Assembly: GCF_040436405.1 (NCBI RefSeq)
Contig: NZ_AP031575.1
Location: 62,001-126,000 of the forward strand
Direction: 5' to 3'
Origin: Marinomonas sp. THO17
Lineage (GTDB): Bacteria > Pseudomonadota > Gammaproteobacteria > Pseudomonadales > Marinomonadaceae
DNA: 64,000 nucleotides
Both the position numbers and the translations under genes were made by a program. Of this stretch, positions 55,936-64,000 are shown piece after piece (position 1 is the stretch's first letter; every line of letters starts with the position of its first letter). The notes under the pieces are model-generated. The model did not search any database, was not told the DNA's origin, and was given only the letters and a program-made list of their open reading frames with translations.

Positions 55936-57426
55936 TTAGTGCCCACCCATGAGTTTTTCAACTTCTTCTGGATTGTTGTGAACGCCAAATTTATCGACCA
56001 CGGTGGCACTGGCTTCATTCATGCCGATTAATTCCACTTCTGCGCCTTCTCGACGGAATTTAATCACTACCTTGTCCAGAGCCGATACGGCAGTGATGTC
56101 CCAAAAATGCGCATCAGATAGATCAATCGTAACCTTTTCAACGGCTTCTTTAAAATCAAATGATCCATTAAATTGATCTGAAGAAGCAAAAAACACTTGG
56201 CCAATTACCTTGTATTTACGATGGGCTTTATGATCGCCTTGCTCTTTTTTAACCGCCATAAAGCGACCAATTTTATTGGCAAAGAACATAGCTGCGAGTA
56301 GTACACCAACAAATACTCCCAGCGCCAAATTGTGTGTATAGACCACAATAGATACCGTAGCCAGCATAACAATATTAGTCGACAAAGGGTGCTTTTTCAG
56401 ATTGATAACGGATTCCCAAGAGAAAGTACCAATGGACACCATGATCATGACGGCAACCAAGGCTGCCATTGGAATTTGACCAATTAACTCGTCTAAGAAA
56501 ACCACCATAATTAAGAGTAAGAAGCCTGCGATAAAGGTGGAAAGACGACCACGACCGCCGGATTTAACATTGATAACCGATTGACCAATCATGGCACAAC
56601 CTGCCATACCACCCAGTAAACCAGAAGTGATATTGGCCACGCCTTGGCCTTTACATTCGCGGTTTTTATCGCTTTTTGTGTCCGTGAATTCATCGACAAT
56701 AGTGGCTGTCATCATGGATTCTAATAAGCCTACCACAGCAAGACCAAGGGAGTAGGGCAGTATGATCCACAAGGTTTCTAGGTTTAGTGGTACATCTGGC
56801 CATAGGAAAACAGGCAAGGTATCTGGTAGTTCGCCCATGTCACCAACCGTGCGAATATCTAAGCCATATGTCATAGCAAAGGCTGTCAACAAAACGATAC
56901 ACACAAGTGGTGATGGAATGGCTTTACCGATAACAGGAATGAGTGGGAACAAGTAAATAATACCCAAGCCGACAGCTGTCATCGCATAAACATGCCAAGT
57001 GACATTGGTCAGCTCAGGTAACTGGGCCATAAAAATGAGAATGGCCAAAGCATTTACAAAGCCTGTTACCACAGAGCGTGAGACGAAACGCATTAAACTA
57101 CCGAGTTTCAGGTATCCGGCAATAATCTGAAACACCCCCGTTAGCAAAGTGGCAGCGAGCAAGTATTGCAAGCCATGTTCCTTTACTAGGGTTACCATGA
57201 GTAGGGCCATGGCACCCGTGGCAGCAGAAATCATACCTGGACGACCACCGAAAAACGAAATAACCACAGCAATACAGAATGAAGCGTATAGACCAACCTT
57301 AGGATCTACTCCTGCTATGATAGAGAATGCTATGGCTTCAGGTATGAGGGCCAAGGCAACCACTGTCCCAGCGAGTGAATCGCCTTTTATATTTGAGAAC
57401 CAATCTCGTTTTATCGAATCGATCAT
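55936..57426 (-). CDS. SulP-family anion transporter with STAS domain
   Basis: A 496-residue inner-membrane transporter of about 12-14 helices ([20 protein letters not shown] near the N-terminus) with a C-terminal STAS domain ([24 protein letters not shown]). SulP proteins carry sulfate, bicarbonate or other anions. The specific ion cannot be read from sequence; co-transcription with a universal stress protein and the short STAS linker are typical of the SulP/BicA-like group. Confidence 0.93.
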   Translation of the reverse strand: MIDSIKRDWFSNIKGDSLAGTVVALALIPEAIAFSIIAGVDPKVGLYASFCIAVVISFFGGRPGMISAATGAMALLMVTLVKEHGLQYLLAATLLTGVFQIIAGYLKLGSLMRFVSRSVVTGFVNALAILIFMAQLPELTNVTWHVYAMTAVGLGIIYLFPLIPVIGKAIPSPLVCIVLLTAFAMTYGLDIRTVGDMGELPDTLPVFLWPDVPLNLETLWIILPYSLGLAVVGLLESMMTATIVDEFTDTKSDKNRECKGQGVANITSGLLGGMAGCAMIGQSVINVKSGGRGRLSTFIAGFLLLIMVVFLDELIGQIPMAALVAVMIMVSIGTFSWESVINLKKHPLSTNIVMLATVSIVVYTHNLALGVFVGVLLAAMFFANKIGRFMAVKKEQGDHKAHRKYKVIGQVFFASSDQFNGSFDFKEAVEKVTIDLSDAHFWDITAVSALDKVVIKFRREGAEVELIGMNEASATVVDKFGVHNNPEEVEKLMGGH

Positions 57427-57782
57427 TTATTACCTTCTGTCGTATGTATTTAGCAATGAGAGTTTTGCCGCTAAGAGAGACGCTGAGGAGCAGATGAGGT
57501 CAAGTTAACCTGTTGCTAAAGCTACTTTTAGTGTCATGAGTAGAAGCTGCAGCATCAAATTAAATTGATGAGTACGAGCGTCCAAAAATTAGGCGAAATT
57601 ATAAAGACTTAGCACATTTAAGGCAATCATAAGGGAAGTTTATGATGCTAAGGTTACATTGCTTAACATTTCGCTACAAAAGCAAGGCGTTGACTGTACC
57701 AAGGTACAATAGCAGATAGGTGTTATGTCTCTTATTCTTTAGTTAATCATACATTAAATCCGTTAGTCATCGGAGACACTAC
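57427..57782. other. Divergent intergenic region before the giant adhesin
   Basis: No gene is visible in these 356 nt. A perfect palindrome TGTACC-AA-GGTACA (57695-57708) is a possible regulator site. A TTGACT at 57690-57695 is only 9 nt from a TACAAT, so they do not form a normal promoter. The region must hold the promoters of both SulP and the adhesin. Confidence 0.5.
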
Positions 57783-60700
57783 ATGAGCGACAATCAATTA
57801 TCCTTCGCAACTCTTGGTCAACCTGTTGGCCTTGTTACCCAGCTAACTGGTGTTGCTGTGGTTGAATCCATCGATGGTCAAGAGCGGGTTGTTAGACTTG
57901 GTGATCCTATTTTTTTTGGTGAAGTGGTTAAAACCAGTAACAATAGCAACATCACCATTACATTTATCGATGAATCAGAAATAGTGATTGGTGATGAATC
58001 AATTGTTGAAATAAATGATGAAGTCTATAACTCAGGTGACGATGACGATTTAGTGGCGGACTCTTCTACTGACGCCGATGCGATTCAAGCTGCTATCGAG
58101 GCGGGAGAGGACCCTACTTTGATTCAAGATGCGCCAGCAGCAGGTGAATCAAACATTGATGAACAAAACAGAGTAGATGTTTCCATAGAACGAAATGATG
58201 ATAGCGCATTGCCAGGTTTTGGTAATGATGGCATATCCTCTTTGCCTACTTATGGATACGATACAACCAATGGAGCGAATAGTGCTTCAGGGCGTTTGCC
58301 TGCAAGTAGTTTTGACAACACGACTTCCAATTCAACGTCTGGTTCAGACACTCAAGCCCAAGCGGGTACAGTGATTATTAATACCATTACCCAAGATGAT
58401 CAAATCAGCTCAGAAGAAGCGGCTGGTAATGTCACGGTAACGGGTACTGCAACGGGTGGTGATATTTCTCAAGGTGATACCGTTACCTTGGTAATCAATG
58501 GTCAAACTTACAGCACAGAGGTGGCTCAAAATGGTACTTGGTCAGTTGAGGTAGCTGGTTCAGATCTTGTTGCCGACACTGATTTTGATGCGGTGGTAAC
58601 CTCCACTAATGAGTTTGGAGCTCAAGTGCAAAGTGTGGGCTCATCAACACACACAGTTGATGACAGTGAATTGTTGATTAACCTTGATATTGATCCTATT
58701 ACAGAAGACAGTACCATAAACGCGAATGAAGCGGACAGTACCGTTACCATAACAGGTAGGGTAACGGGCGATGCTTTTGAATCTGGCGTGGTTACTTTAA
58801 CCATTAATGGTGTTGAGTATACGGCGCAAGTCAATACAGAAGATGGTACTTGGTCTGTCGACGTTGCGGGCAGTGATTTGGCGGCGGATACTGATACACA
58901 AGTATCCGGTTCTGTTAGCGTTAGTAATAATATTGGGCAAACTGGCTCTTCAACCACTACTGAAAGCTATTTTGTCGATACTGGTGCGAGAGCATCAATT
59001 CGTGTTGATGAGATTACTCAAGACGACATTATTAACGAGGAAGAAAGTAACCAAACTGTGACTGTTTCTGGTCGAGTAGGGTTCGATGCTTCAGCTGGTG
59101 ATATTGTCTCTATGACTATTGGTGGCACCTTATACACTGCCACCGTTCAAGCCAATAAAACATGGAGTGTTGACGTCGCTGGTAGTGACTTAGTTAGTCA
59201 GGGAACTTCTTTTACGGCAACAGTATCTGGCGAAGATGATGCTGGTAATCCATATTCAGCAACAACAACGGCAACCTATGGCGTTGACTTAGAAGCCACG
59301 GCGGGTACGGTTACCGTTAACAACATCACTCAAGATGATGTGATCAATGCGACCGAAGCTGCTCAAACAATTGCTGTTACTGGTACTGCCGCGGGCGGTG
59401 ATATTGCCGCTGGTGATACTGTTACACTTGAAATCAATGGTGAAACTTACACCACCAGGATTGACGAAGATGGCACTTGGTCTGTTGATGTGGCAGGCGC
59501 TGATCTTGCTGCGGATACGGCATTTGATGCGGTGGTGAGTTCAAGTGATGAAGCGGGTAACACTGTTGAATCCACAGGCTCGTCCACTCACACGGTCGAT
59601 ACCGAAGCAACCGCTGGCACAGTGACTGTCGGTGCGATTACTCAAGATGATGTCATTAACGCTCAAGAAAGCGGCGAAACTATTGTTGTATCTGGTACCG
59701 CAACAGGCGGCGATATTTCTGCAGGTGATACCGTTACTCTGGTGATTAACGACACGGAATACAGCACTACGGTTGATGAAGATGGCACTTGGTCGGTGGA
59801 TGTATCGGGTGCTGACTTGGCTGCTGATACGGCGTTCGATGCTGTTGTTACATCTTCTGATGCGGCGGGCAATACTGTCGAATCCACTGGCTCTTCGACT
59901 CATACGGTGGATACCGAAGCTACTGCTGGTACTGTCACGGTTGGTGCAATTACTCAAGATGACGTGATCAATGCAGCCGAGTCAGAACAAACTATCGCTG
60001 TCTCTGGCACCGCTTCAGGCGGTGATATTGCTGAAGGCGATACCGTCACACTGGAAATCAATGGTGAAACTTATACTACCACCGTCTCAGAAAACGGTAC
60101 TTGGTCTGTCGATGTATCTGGTGCTGACTTGGCGGCGGATACCGAGTTCGATGCTGTGGTGACATCTTCTGATGACGCTGGCAACACTGTTCAATCTACT
60201 GGTACGTCTACTCACACAGTTGATACCGAAGCAACTGCGGGTACGGTAACCGTAGACAACATCACGGAAGACGATGTGATCAACGCCACTGAAGCCGCTG
60301 GTACTGTATCTGTATCGGGTACGGCTGAAGGCGGTGACATTGCTTCTGGTGATACTGTTACACTTGAAATCAATGGTCAAACTTACACTACCACCGTCTC
60401 AGAAAATGGTACTTGGTCTGTTGATGTGGCGGGATCGGATCTGGCGGCGGATACGGCCTTCGATGCGGTGGTTAGCTCAAGTGATGCAGCTGGCAACAGA
60501 GTGGAATCCACTGGCTCATCTACTCACACGGTGGATACCGAAGCCACGGCTGGTACTGTCACGGTTGGTGCGATCACTCAAGATGATGTCATTAATGCGG
60601 CTGAATCTGAGCAAACGATTGCTGTTACTGGTACCGCTTCAAGCGGTGATATTGCTGCAGGTGATACTGTTACACTTGAAATCAATGGTCAAACTTACAC

Positions 60701-63700
60701 TACCACCGTCTCAGAAAATGGTACTTGGTCTGTTGATGTGGCGGGATCGGATCTGGCGGCGGATACGGCCTTCGATGCGGTGGTTAGCTCAAGTGATGCA
60801 GCTGGCAACAGAGTGGAATCCACTGGCTCATCTACTCACACGGTGGATACCGAAGCCACGGCGGGTACGGTGACGGTTGGTGCGATCACTCAAGATGATG
60901 TCATTAATGCGGCTGAATCTGAGCAAACGATTGCTGTTACTGGTACCGCTTCAGGCGGTGATATTGCTGCAGGCGATACTGTCACACTAGAAATTAATGG
61001 TGAAACTTACACCACCACGGTTGACGAAGACGGCACTTGGTCTGTCGATGTGGCAGGCGCTGATCTTGCGGCGGATACGGCCTTCGATGCCGTGGTTAGC
61101 TCAAGTGATGCAGCAGGCAACACAGTGGAATCCACTGGCTCTTCGACTCATACGGTGGATACCGAAGCCACTGCGGGTACGGTTACCGTTAACAACATCA
61201 CTCAAGATGACGTGATCAATGCGGCGGAATCGGAGCAAACGATTACTGTTACTGGTACGGCAACAGGTGGCGACATTGCTGCAGGCGATACCGTCACACT
61301 GGAAATCAACGGTGAAACTTACACTACCACGGTTTCAGAAAATGGTACTTGGTCTGTCGATGTGGCAGGCGCTGATTTGGCGGCGGATACGGCCTTCGAT
61401 GCCGTTGTGACATCTTCTGATGCGGCGGGCAATACTGTTGAATCCACTGGCTCTTCGACTCATACGGTCGATACTGAAGCCACTGCTGGCACGGTTACCG
61501 TTAACAACATTACTCAAGACGATGTCATTAATGCTCAAGAAAGCGGCGAAACTATTGTTGTATCTGGTACCGCAACGGGTGGTGATATTGCCGAAGGCGA
61601 TACCGTTACTCTGGTGATTAACGACACCGAATACACCACCACGGTTGACGAAGACGGCACTTGGTCGGTGGACGTAGCGGGATCGGATCTGGCTGCCGAT
61701 ACGGCCTTCGATGCGGTAGTGAGTTCAAGTGATGCAGCGGGTAACACAGTTGAATCCACTGGTTCATCAACTCACACGGTCGATACTGAAGCCACTGCTG
61801 GCACAGTGACGGTTGGTGCGATTACTCAAGATGATGTCATTAACGCGGCGGAATCGGAGCAAACGATTACTGTTACTGGTACGGCAACAGGTGGCGACAT
61901 TGCTGCAGGCGATACCGTCACACTGGAAATCAACGGTGAAACTTACACTACCACGGTTTCAGAAAATGGCACTTGGTCGGTGGACGTAGCGGGATCGGAT
62001 CTTGCTGCCGATACGGCGTTCGATGCTGTAGTTAGCTCAAGTGATGCCGCTGGCAACAGAGTGGAATCTACTGGCTCGTCCACACACAGAGTCGATACCG
62101 AAGCCACGGCGGGTACGGTGACTGTTAACAACATCACTCAAGACGATGTCATTAACGCGGCAGAATCTGAGCAAACGATTGCTGTTACTGGTACCGCAAC
62201 AGGCGGCGATATTGCCGCTGGCGATACCGTCACTCTTGAAATCAACGGTGAAACTTACACCACCACGGTTGACGAAGACGGCACTTGGTCTGTTGATGTG
62301 GCGGGATCGGATCTTGCTGCCGATACGGCCTTCGATGCTGTAGTTAGCTCAAGCGATGCCGCTGGCAACACAGTGGAATCCACGGGTTCATCTACTCATA
62401 CGGTGGATACCGAAGCTACGGCGGGTACGGTTACCGTTAACAACATTACTCAAGACGATGTCATTAACGCGGCGGAATCTGAGCAAACGATTGCTGTTAC
62501 TGGTACTGCCGCGGGCGGTGATATTGCCGCTGGTGATACGGTTACCTTGGTGATTAACGACACCGAATACAGCACTACGGTTGATGAAGATGGCACTTGG
62601 ACGGTGGATGTATCGGGTGCTGACTTGGCTGCTGATACGGCCTTCGATGCCGTGGTGACATCTTCTGATACAGCTGGCAACACTGTCGAATCCACTGGCT
62701 CATCTACTCACACGGTGGATACCGAAGCCACTGCTGGCAGAGTCACGGTTGGTGCGATCACTCAAGATGATGTCATTAATGCGGCTGAATCTGAGCAAAC
62801 GATTGCTGTTACTGGTACCGCAACAGGTGGCGACATTGCTGCAGGTGATACCGTCACACTGGAAATCAATGGTGAAACTTACACCACAACCGTTTCAGAA
62901 AATGGCACTTGGTCTGTCGATGTAGCAGGTGCGGACTTGGCGGCGGATACGGCCTTCGATGCGGTCGTCACATCTTCTGATGCAGCTGGCAACACTGTCG
63001 AATCCACTGGCTCATCTACTCACACGGTGGATACCGAAGCCACTGCTGGCACAGTCACAGTTGGTGCGATCACTCAAGATGACGTGATCAATGCGGCCGA
63101 GTCGGAACAAACGATTGCTGTTTCTGGTACTGCAGCGGGTGGTGATATCTCGGCTGGCGACACGGTTACCCTGGTGATTAATGACACAGAATACACCACT
63201 ACCGTCGACGAAGACGGCACTTGGTCTGTTGATGTGGCGGGATCGGATCTTGCAGAGGATACGGCCTTCGATGCGGTGGTTAGTTCAAGTGATGCAGCAG
63301 GCAACACAGTGGAATCCACTGGTTCATCTACTCACACGGTCGACACCGAAGCAACCGCTGGCACAGTAACGGTTGGTGCGATCACTCAAGATGATGTCAT
63401 TAATGCGGCTGAATCTGAGCAAACGATTGCTGTTACTGGTACCGCTTCAGGTGGTGACATCTCGGCTGGCGATACCGTTACTCTGGTGATTAACGATACG
63501 GAATACACCACCACTGTCTCAGAAAATGGCACTTGGTCTGTTGATGTGGCGGGATCGGATCTGGCAGCGGATACGGCCTTCGATGCTGTGGTTAGCTCAA
63601 GTGATGCCGCTGGTAATACTGTCGAATCGACTGGCTCATCTACTCATACGGTCGACTTGGCTGCGGAAGCGGGTACGGTTATTGTTAACAACATCACTCA

Positions 63701-64000
63701 AGATGATGTCATTAACGCTCAAGAAAGTGGCGAAACCATCCTTGTTTCTGGTACGGCAACAGGTGGCGACATCGCTGCAGGCGATACCGTCACACTTGAA
63801 ATCAATGGTCAAACTTACACAACTACTGTCTCAGAAAACGGTACTTGGTCTGTTGATGTGGCTGGTGCTGATCTTGCGGCGGATACAGCATTTGATGCCG
63901 TGGTTAGCTCAAGTGATGCAGCTGGCAATACAGTGGAATCCACAGGTTCATCTACTCATACCGTGGATACCGAAGCCACGGCGGGTACAGTGACGGTTGG
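57783..64000 (+). CDS. Giant LapA-like type I-secreted adhesin (5' part)
   Basis: An open frame of at least 2072 codons runs off the window. ATG 57783 has GGAG at 57772-57775. Residues 1-90 are a LapA-type retention module (LVTQLTGVAVVESIDGQERV, then LGDPIFFGEVVKTS), followed by an acidic linker with AIQAAIEAGEDPT and the LapG-type site PAAG at 118-121. A Ser/Thr/Asn-rich linker leads to Ig-like repeats of 104 residues (each with ITQDDVIN, TGTA, GDTVTLEING, GTWSVDVAG, DTAFDAVV, STHTVDT). The C-terminus, expected to carry RTX repeats and the secretion signal, is outside. It should be exported by a LapBCE-type ABC system and held on the outer membrane until cleaved. Confidence 0.9.
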   Translation, partial: MSDNQLSFATLGQPVGLVTQLTGVAVVESIDGQERVVRLGDPIFFGEVVKTSNNSNITITFIDESEIVIGDESIVEINDEVYNSGDDDDLVADSSTDADAIQAAIEAGEDPTLIQDAPAAGESNIDEQNRVDVSIERNDDSALPGFGNDGISSLPTYGYDTTNGANSASGRLPASSFDNTTSNSTSGSDTQAQAGTVIINTITQDDQISSEEAAGNVTVTGTATGGDISQGDTVTLVINGQTYSTEVAQNGTWSVEVAGSDLVADTDFDAVVTSTNEFGAQVQSVGSSTHTVDDSELLINLDIDPITEDSTINANEADSTVTITGRVTGDAFESGVVTLTINGVEYTAQVNTEDGTWSVDVAGSDLAADTDTQVSGSVSVSNNIGQTGSSTTTESYFVDTGARASIRVDEITQDDIINEEESNQTVTVSGRVGFDASAGDIVSMTIGGTLYTATVQANKTWSVDVAGSDLVSQGTSFTATVSGEDDAGNPYSATTTATYGVDLEATAGTVTVNNITQDDVINATEAAQTIAVTGTAAGGDIAAGDTVTLEINGETYTTRIDEDGTWSVDVAGADLAADTAFDAVVSSSDEAGNTVESTGSSTHTVDTEATAGTVTVGAITQDDVINAQESGETIVVSGTATGGDISAGDTVTLVINDTEYSTTVDEDGTWSVDVSGADLAADTAFDAVVTSSDAAGNTVESTGSSTHTVDTEATAGTVTVGAITQDDVINAAESEQTIAVSGTASGGDIAEGDTVTLEINGETYTTTVSENGTWSVDVSGADLAADTEFDAVVTSSDDAGNTVQSTGTSTHTVDTEATAGTVTVDNITEDDVINATEAAGTVSVSGTAEGGDIASGDTVTLEINGQTYTTTVSENGTWSVDVAGSDLAADTAFDAVVSSSDAAGNRVESTGSSTHTVDTEATAGTVTVGAITQDDVINAAESEQTIAVTGTASSGDIAAGDTVTLEINGQTYTTTVSENGTWSVDVAGSDLAADTAFDAVVSSSDAAGNRVESTGSSTHTVDTEATAGTVTVGAITQDDVINAAESEQTIAVTGTASGGDIAAGDTVTLEINGETYTTTVDEDGTWSVDVAGADLAADTAFDAVVSSSDAAGNTVESTGSSTHTVDTEATAGTVTVNNITQDDVINAAESEQTITVTGTATGGDIAAGDTVTLEINGETYTTTVSENGTWSVDVAGADLAADTAFDAVVTSSDAAGNTVESTGSSTHTVDTEATAGTVTVNNITQDDVINAQESGETIVVSGTATGGDIAEGDTVTLVINDTEYTTTVDEDGTWSVDVAGSDLAADTAFDAVVSSSDAAGNTVESTGSSTHTVDTEATAGTVTVGAITQDDVINAAESEQTITVTGTATGGDIAAGDTVTLEINGETYTTTVSENGTWSVDVAGSDLAADTAFDAVVSSSDAAGNRVESTGSSTHRVDTEATAGTVTVNNITQDDVINAAESEQTIAVTGTATGGDIAAGDTVTLEINGETYTTTVDEDGTWSVDVAGSDLAADTAFDAVVSSSDAAGNTVESTGSSTHTVDTEATAGTVTVNNITQDDVINAAESEQTIAVTGTAAGGDIAAGDTVTLVINDTEYSTTVDEDGTWTVDVSGADLAADTAFDAVVTSSDTAGNTVESTGSSTHTVDTEATAGRVTVGAITQDDVINAAESEQTIAVTGTATGGDIAAGDTVTLEINGETYTTTVSENGTWSVDVAGADLAADTAFDAVVTSSDAAGNTVESTGSSTHTVDTEATAGTVTVGAITQDDVINAAESEQTIAVSGTAAGGDISAGDTVTLVINDTEYTTTVDEDGTWSVDVAGSDLAEDTAFDAVVSSSDAAGNTVESTGSSTHTVDTEATAGTVTVGAITQDDVINAAESEQTIAVTGTASGGDISAGDTVTLVINDTEYTTTVSENGTWSVDVAGSDLAADTAFDAVVSSSDAAGNTVESTGSSTHTVDLAAEAGTVIVNNITQDDVINAQESGETILVSGTATGGDIAAGDTVTLEINGQTYTTTVSENGTWSVDVAGADLAADTAFDAVVSSSDAAGNTVESTGSSTHTVDTEATAGTVTV
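58134..58145 (+). other. Predicted LapG-type protease site (PAAG) in the adhesin
   Basis: Codons 118-121 read Pro-Ala-Ala-Gly directly after the retention module, at nearly the same position as the TAAG site cut in Pseudomonas LapA. Cleavage would fall between Ala119 and Ala120. Confidence 0.65.
58380..64000 (+). repeat. 312-bp tandem repeat array in the adhesin
   Basis: Using the codon block for QDD/EDD as anchor, repeats begin at 58392, 58704, 59019, 59331 and then every 312 bp exactly to 63699 (18 anchors; the second-to-third step is 315 bp). The first three units are diverged, the later ones nearly identical. The array continues past the window. Confidence 0.95.

Noticed and set aside
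57690..57710. TTGACT followed by TACAAT as a promoter of the adhesin.
   Set aside because: The spacer is only 9 nt, far too short for sigma-70. The region is better described by its palindrome.
60334..60873. A 179-residue frame, and many similar 60-80 residue frames on both strands, in the 59000-64000 region.
   Set aside because: They are other-frame readings of the adhesin repeats. They recur at the 312-bp period because the DNA repeats, and none has a ribosome site or a sensible protein composition.
58380..64000. The regular repeat array as a CRISPR or satellite-like non-coding repeat.
   Set aside because: The unit is 312 bp, a multiple of three, stays in one open frame and encodes an Ig-like domain; there are no spacers.

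Overview
The window looks like a chromosomal segment of a marine gammaproteobacterium of the Oceanospirillales, most likely Marinomonas or a close relative. This is inferred from protein character, gene order (clpP-clpX-lon-hupB-tRNA-Asp-ppiD), moderate GC and several small families typical of marine gammaproteobacteria (DUF2835, DUF3010, DUF3549, DUF1853, HopJ-like). No search could be run, so the genus is a judgement. No rRNA, insertion sequence, prophage or CRISPR array was found.

Layout. 1-7060: protein quality control (clpP, clpX, lon, hupB, tRNA-Asp, ppiD). 7119-14923: one compact minus-strand operon, moxR, DUF58, DUF4381, batA, a batB/TPR fusion and batD, followed 22 nt later by a DyP-type peroxidase. 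15053-20018: DUF2835, pyrD, rlmKL, purU and a small unknown protein. 20091-26135: DUF3549 divergent from yqcC-like and DUF1853 genes, a GGDEF-EAL protein, rlmA and a beta-carbonic anhydrase. 26189-31481: LysR regulator, an AGE-family sugar isomerase divergent from a ROK repressor across a near-perfect inverted repeat, a TyrR-like regulator and an unlisted 53-residue membrane protein. 31639-36334: HAD hydrolase, HopJ-like protein, Bcr/CflA exporter, ABC exporter. 36421-40429: a three-gene set best read as synthesis and phosphorolysis of the compatible solute glucosylglycerate. 40556-45217: two DMT exporters, DUF3010, a class V aminotransferase and a Sel1-repeat lipoprotein.

45467-51751 is a tripartite tricarboxylate transport system (tctC, tctB, tctA) with a TctD/TctE two-component system and a third periplasmic binding protein whose start overlaps the kinase gene. 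A strong terminator hairpin sits between tctC and tctB and probably sets the subunit ratio. 51735-57426 holds an AraC regulator, a cupredoxin, an SPFH/NfeD pair, a universal stress protein and a SulP transporter.

From 57783 to the end of the window runs the 5' part of a giant adhesin gene. It starts with a LapA-type retention module carrying a PAAG site (the kind cut by LapG proteases) and continues into an Ig-like repeat array with an almost exact 312-bp (104-residue) period, still open at base 64000. Together with the c-di-GMP protein at 22531 it points to regulated biofilm attachment, although the transporter and LapD/LapG partners are not in this window.
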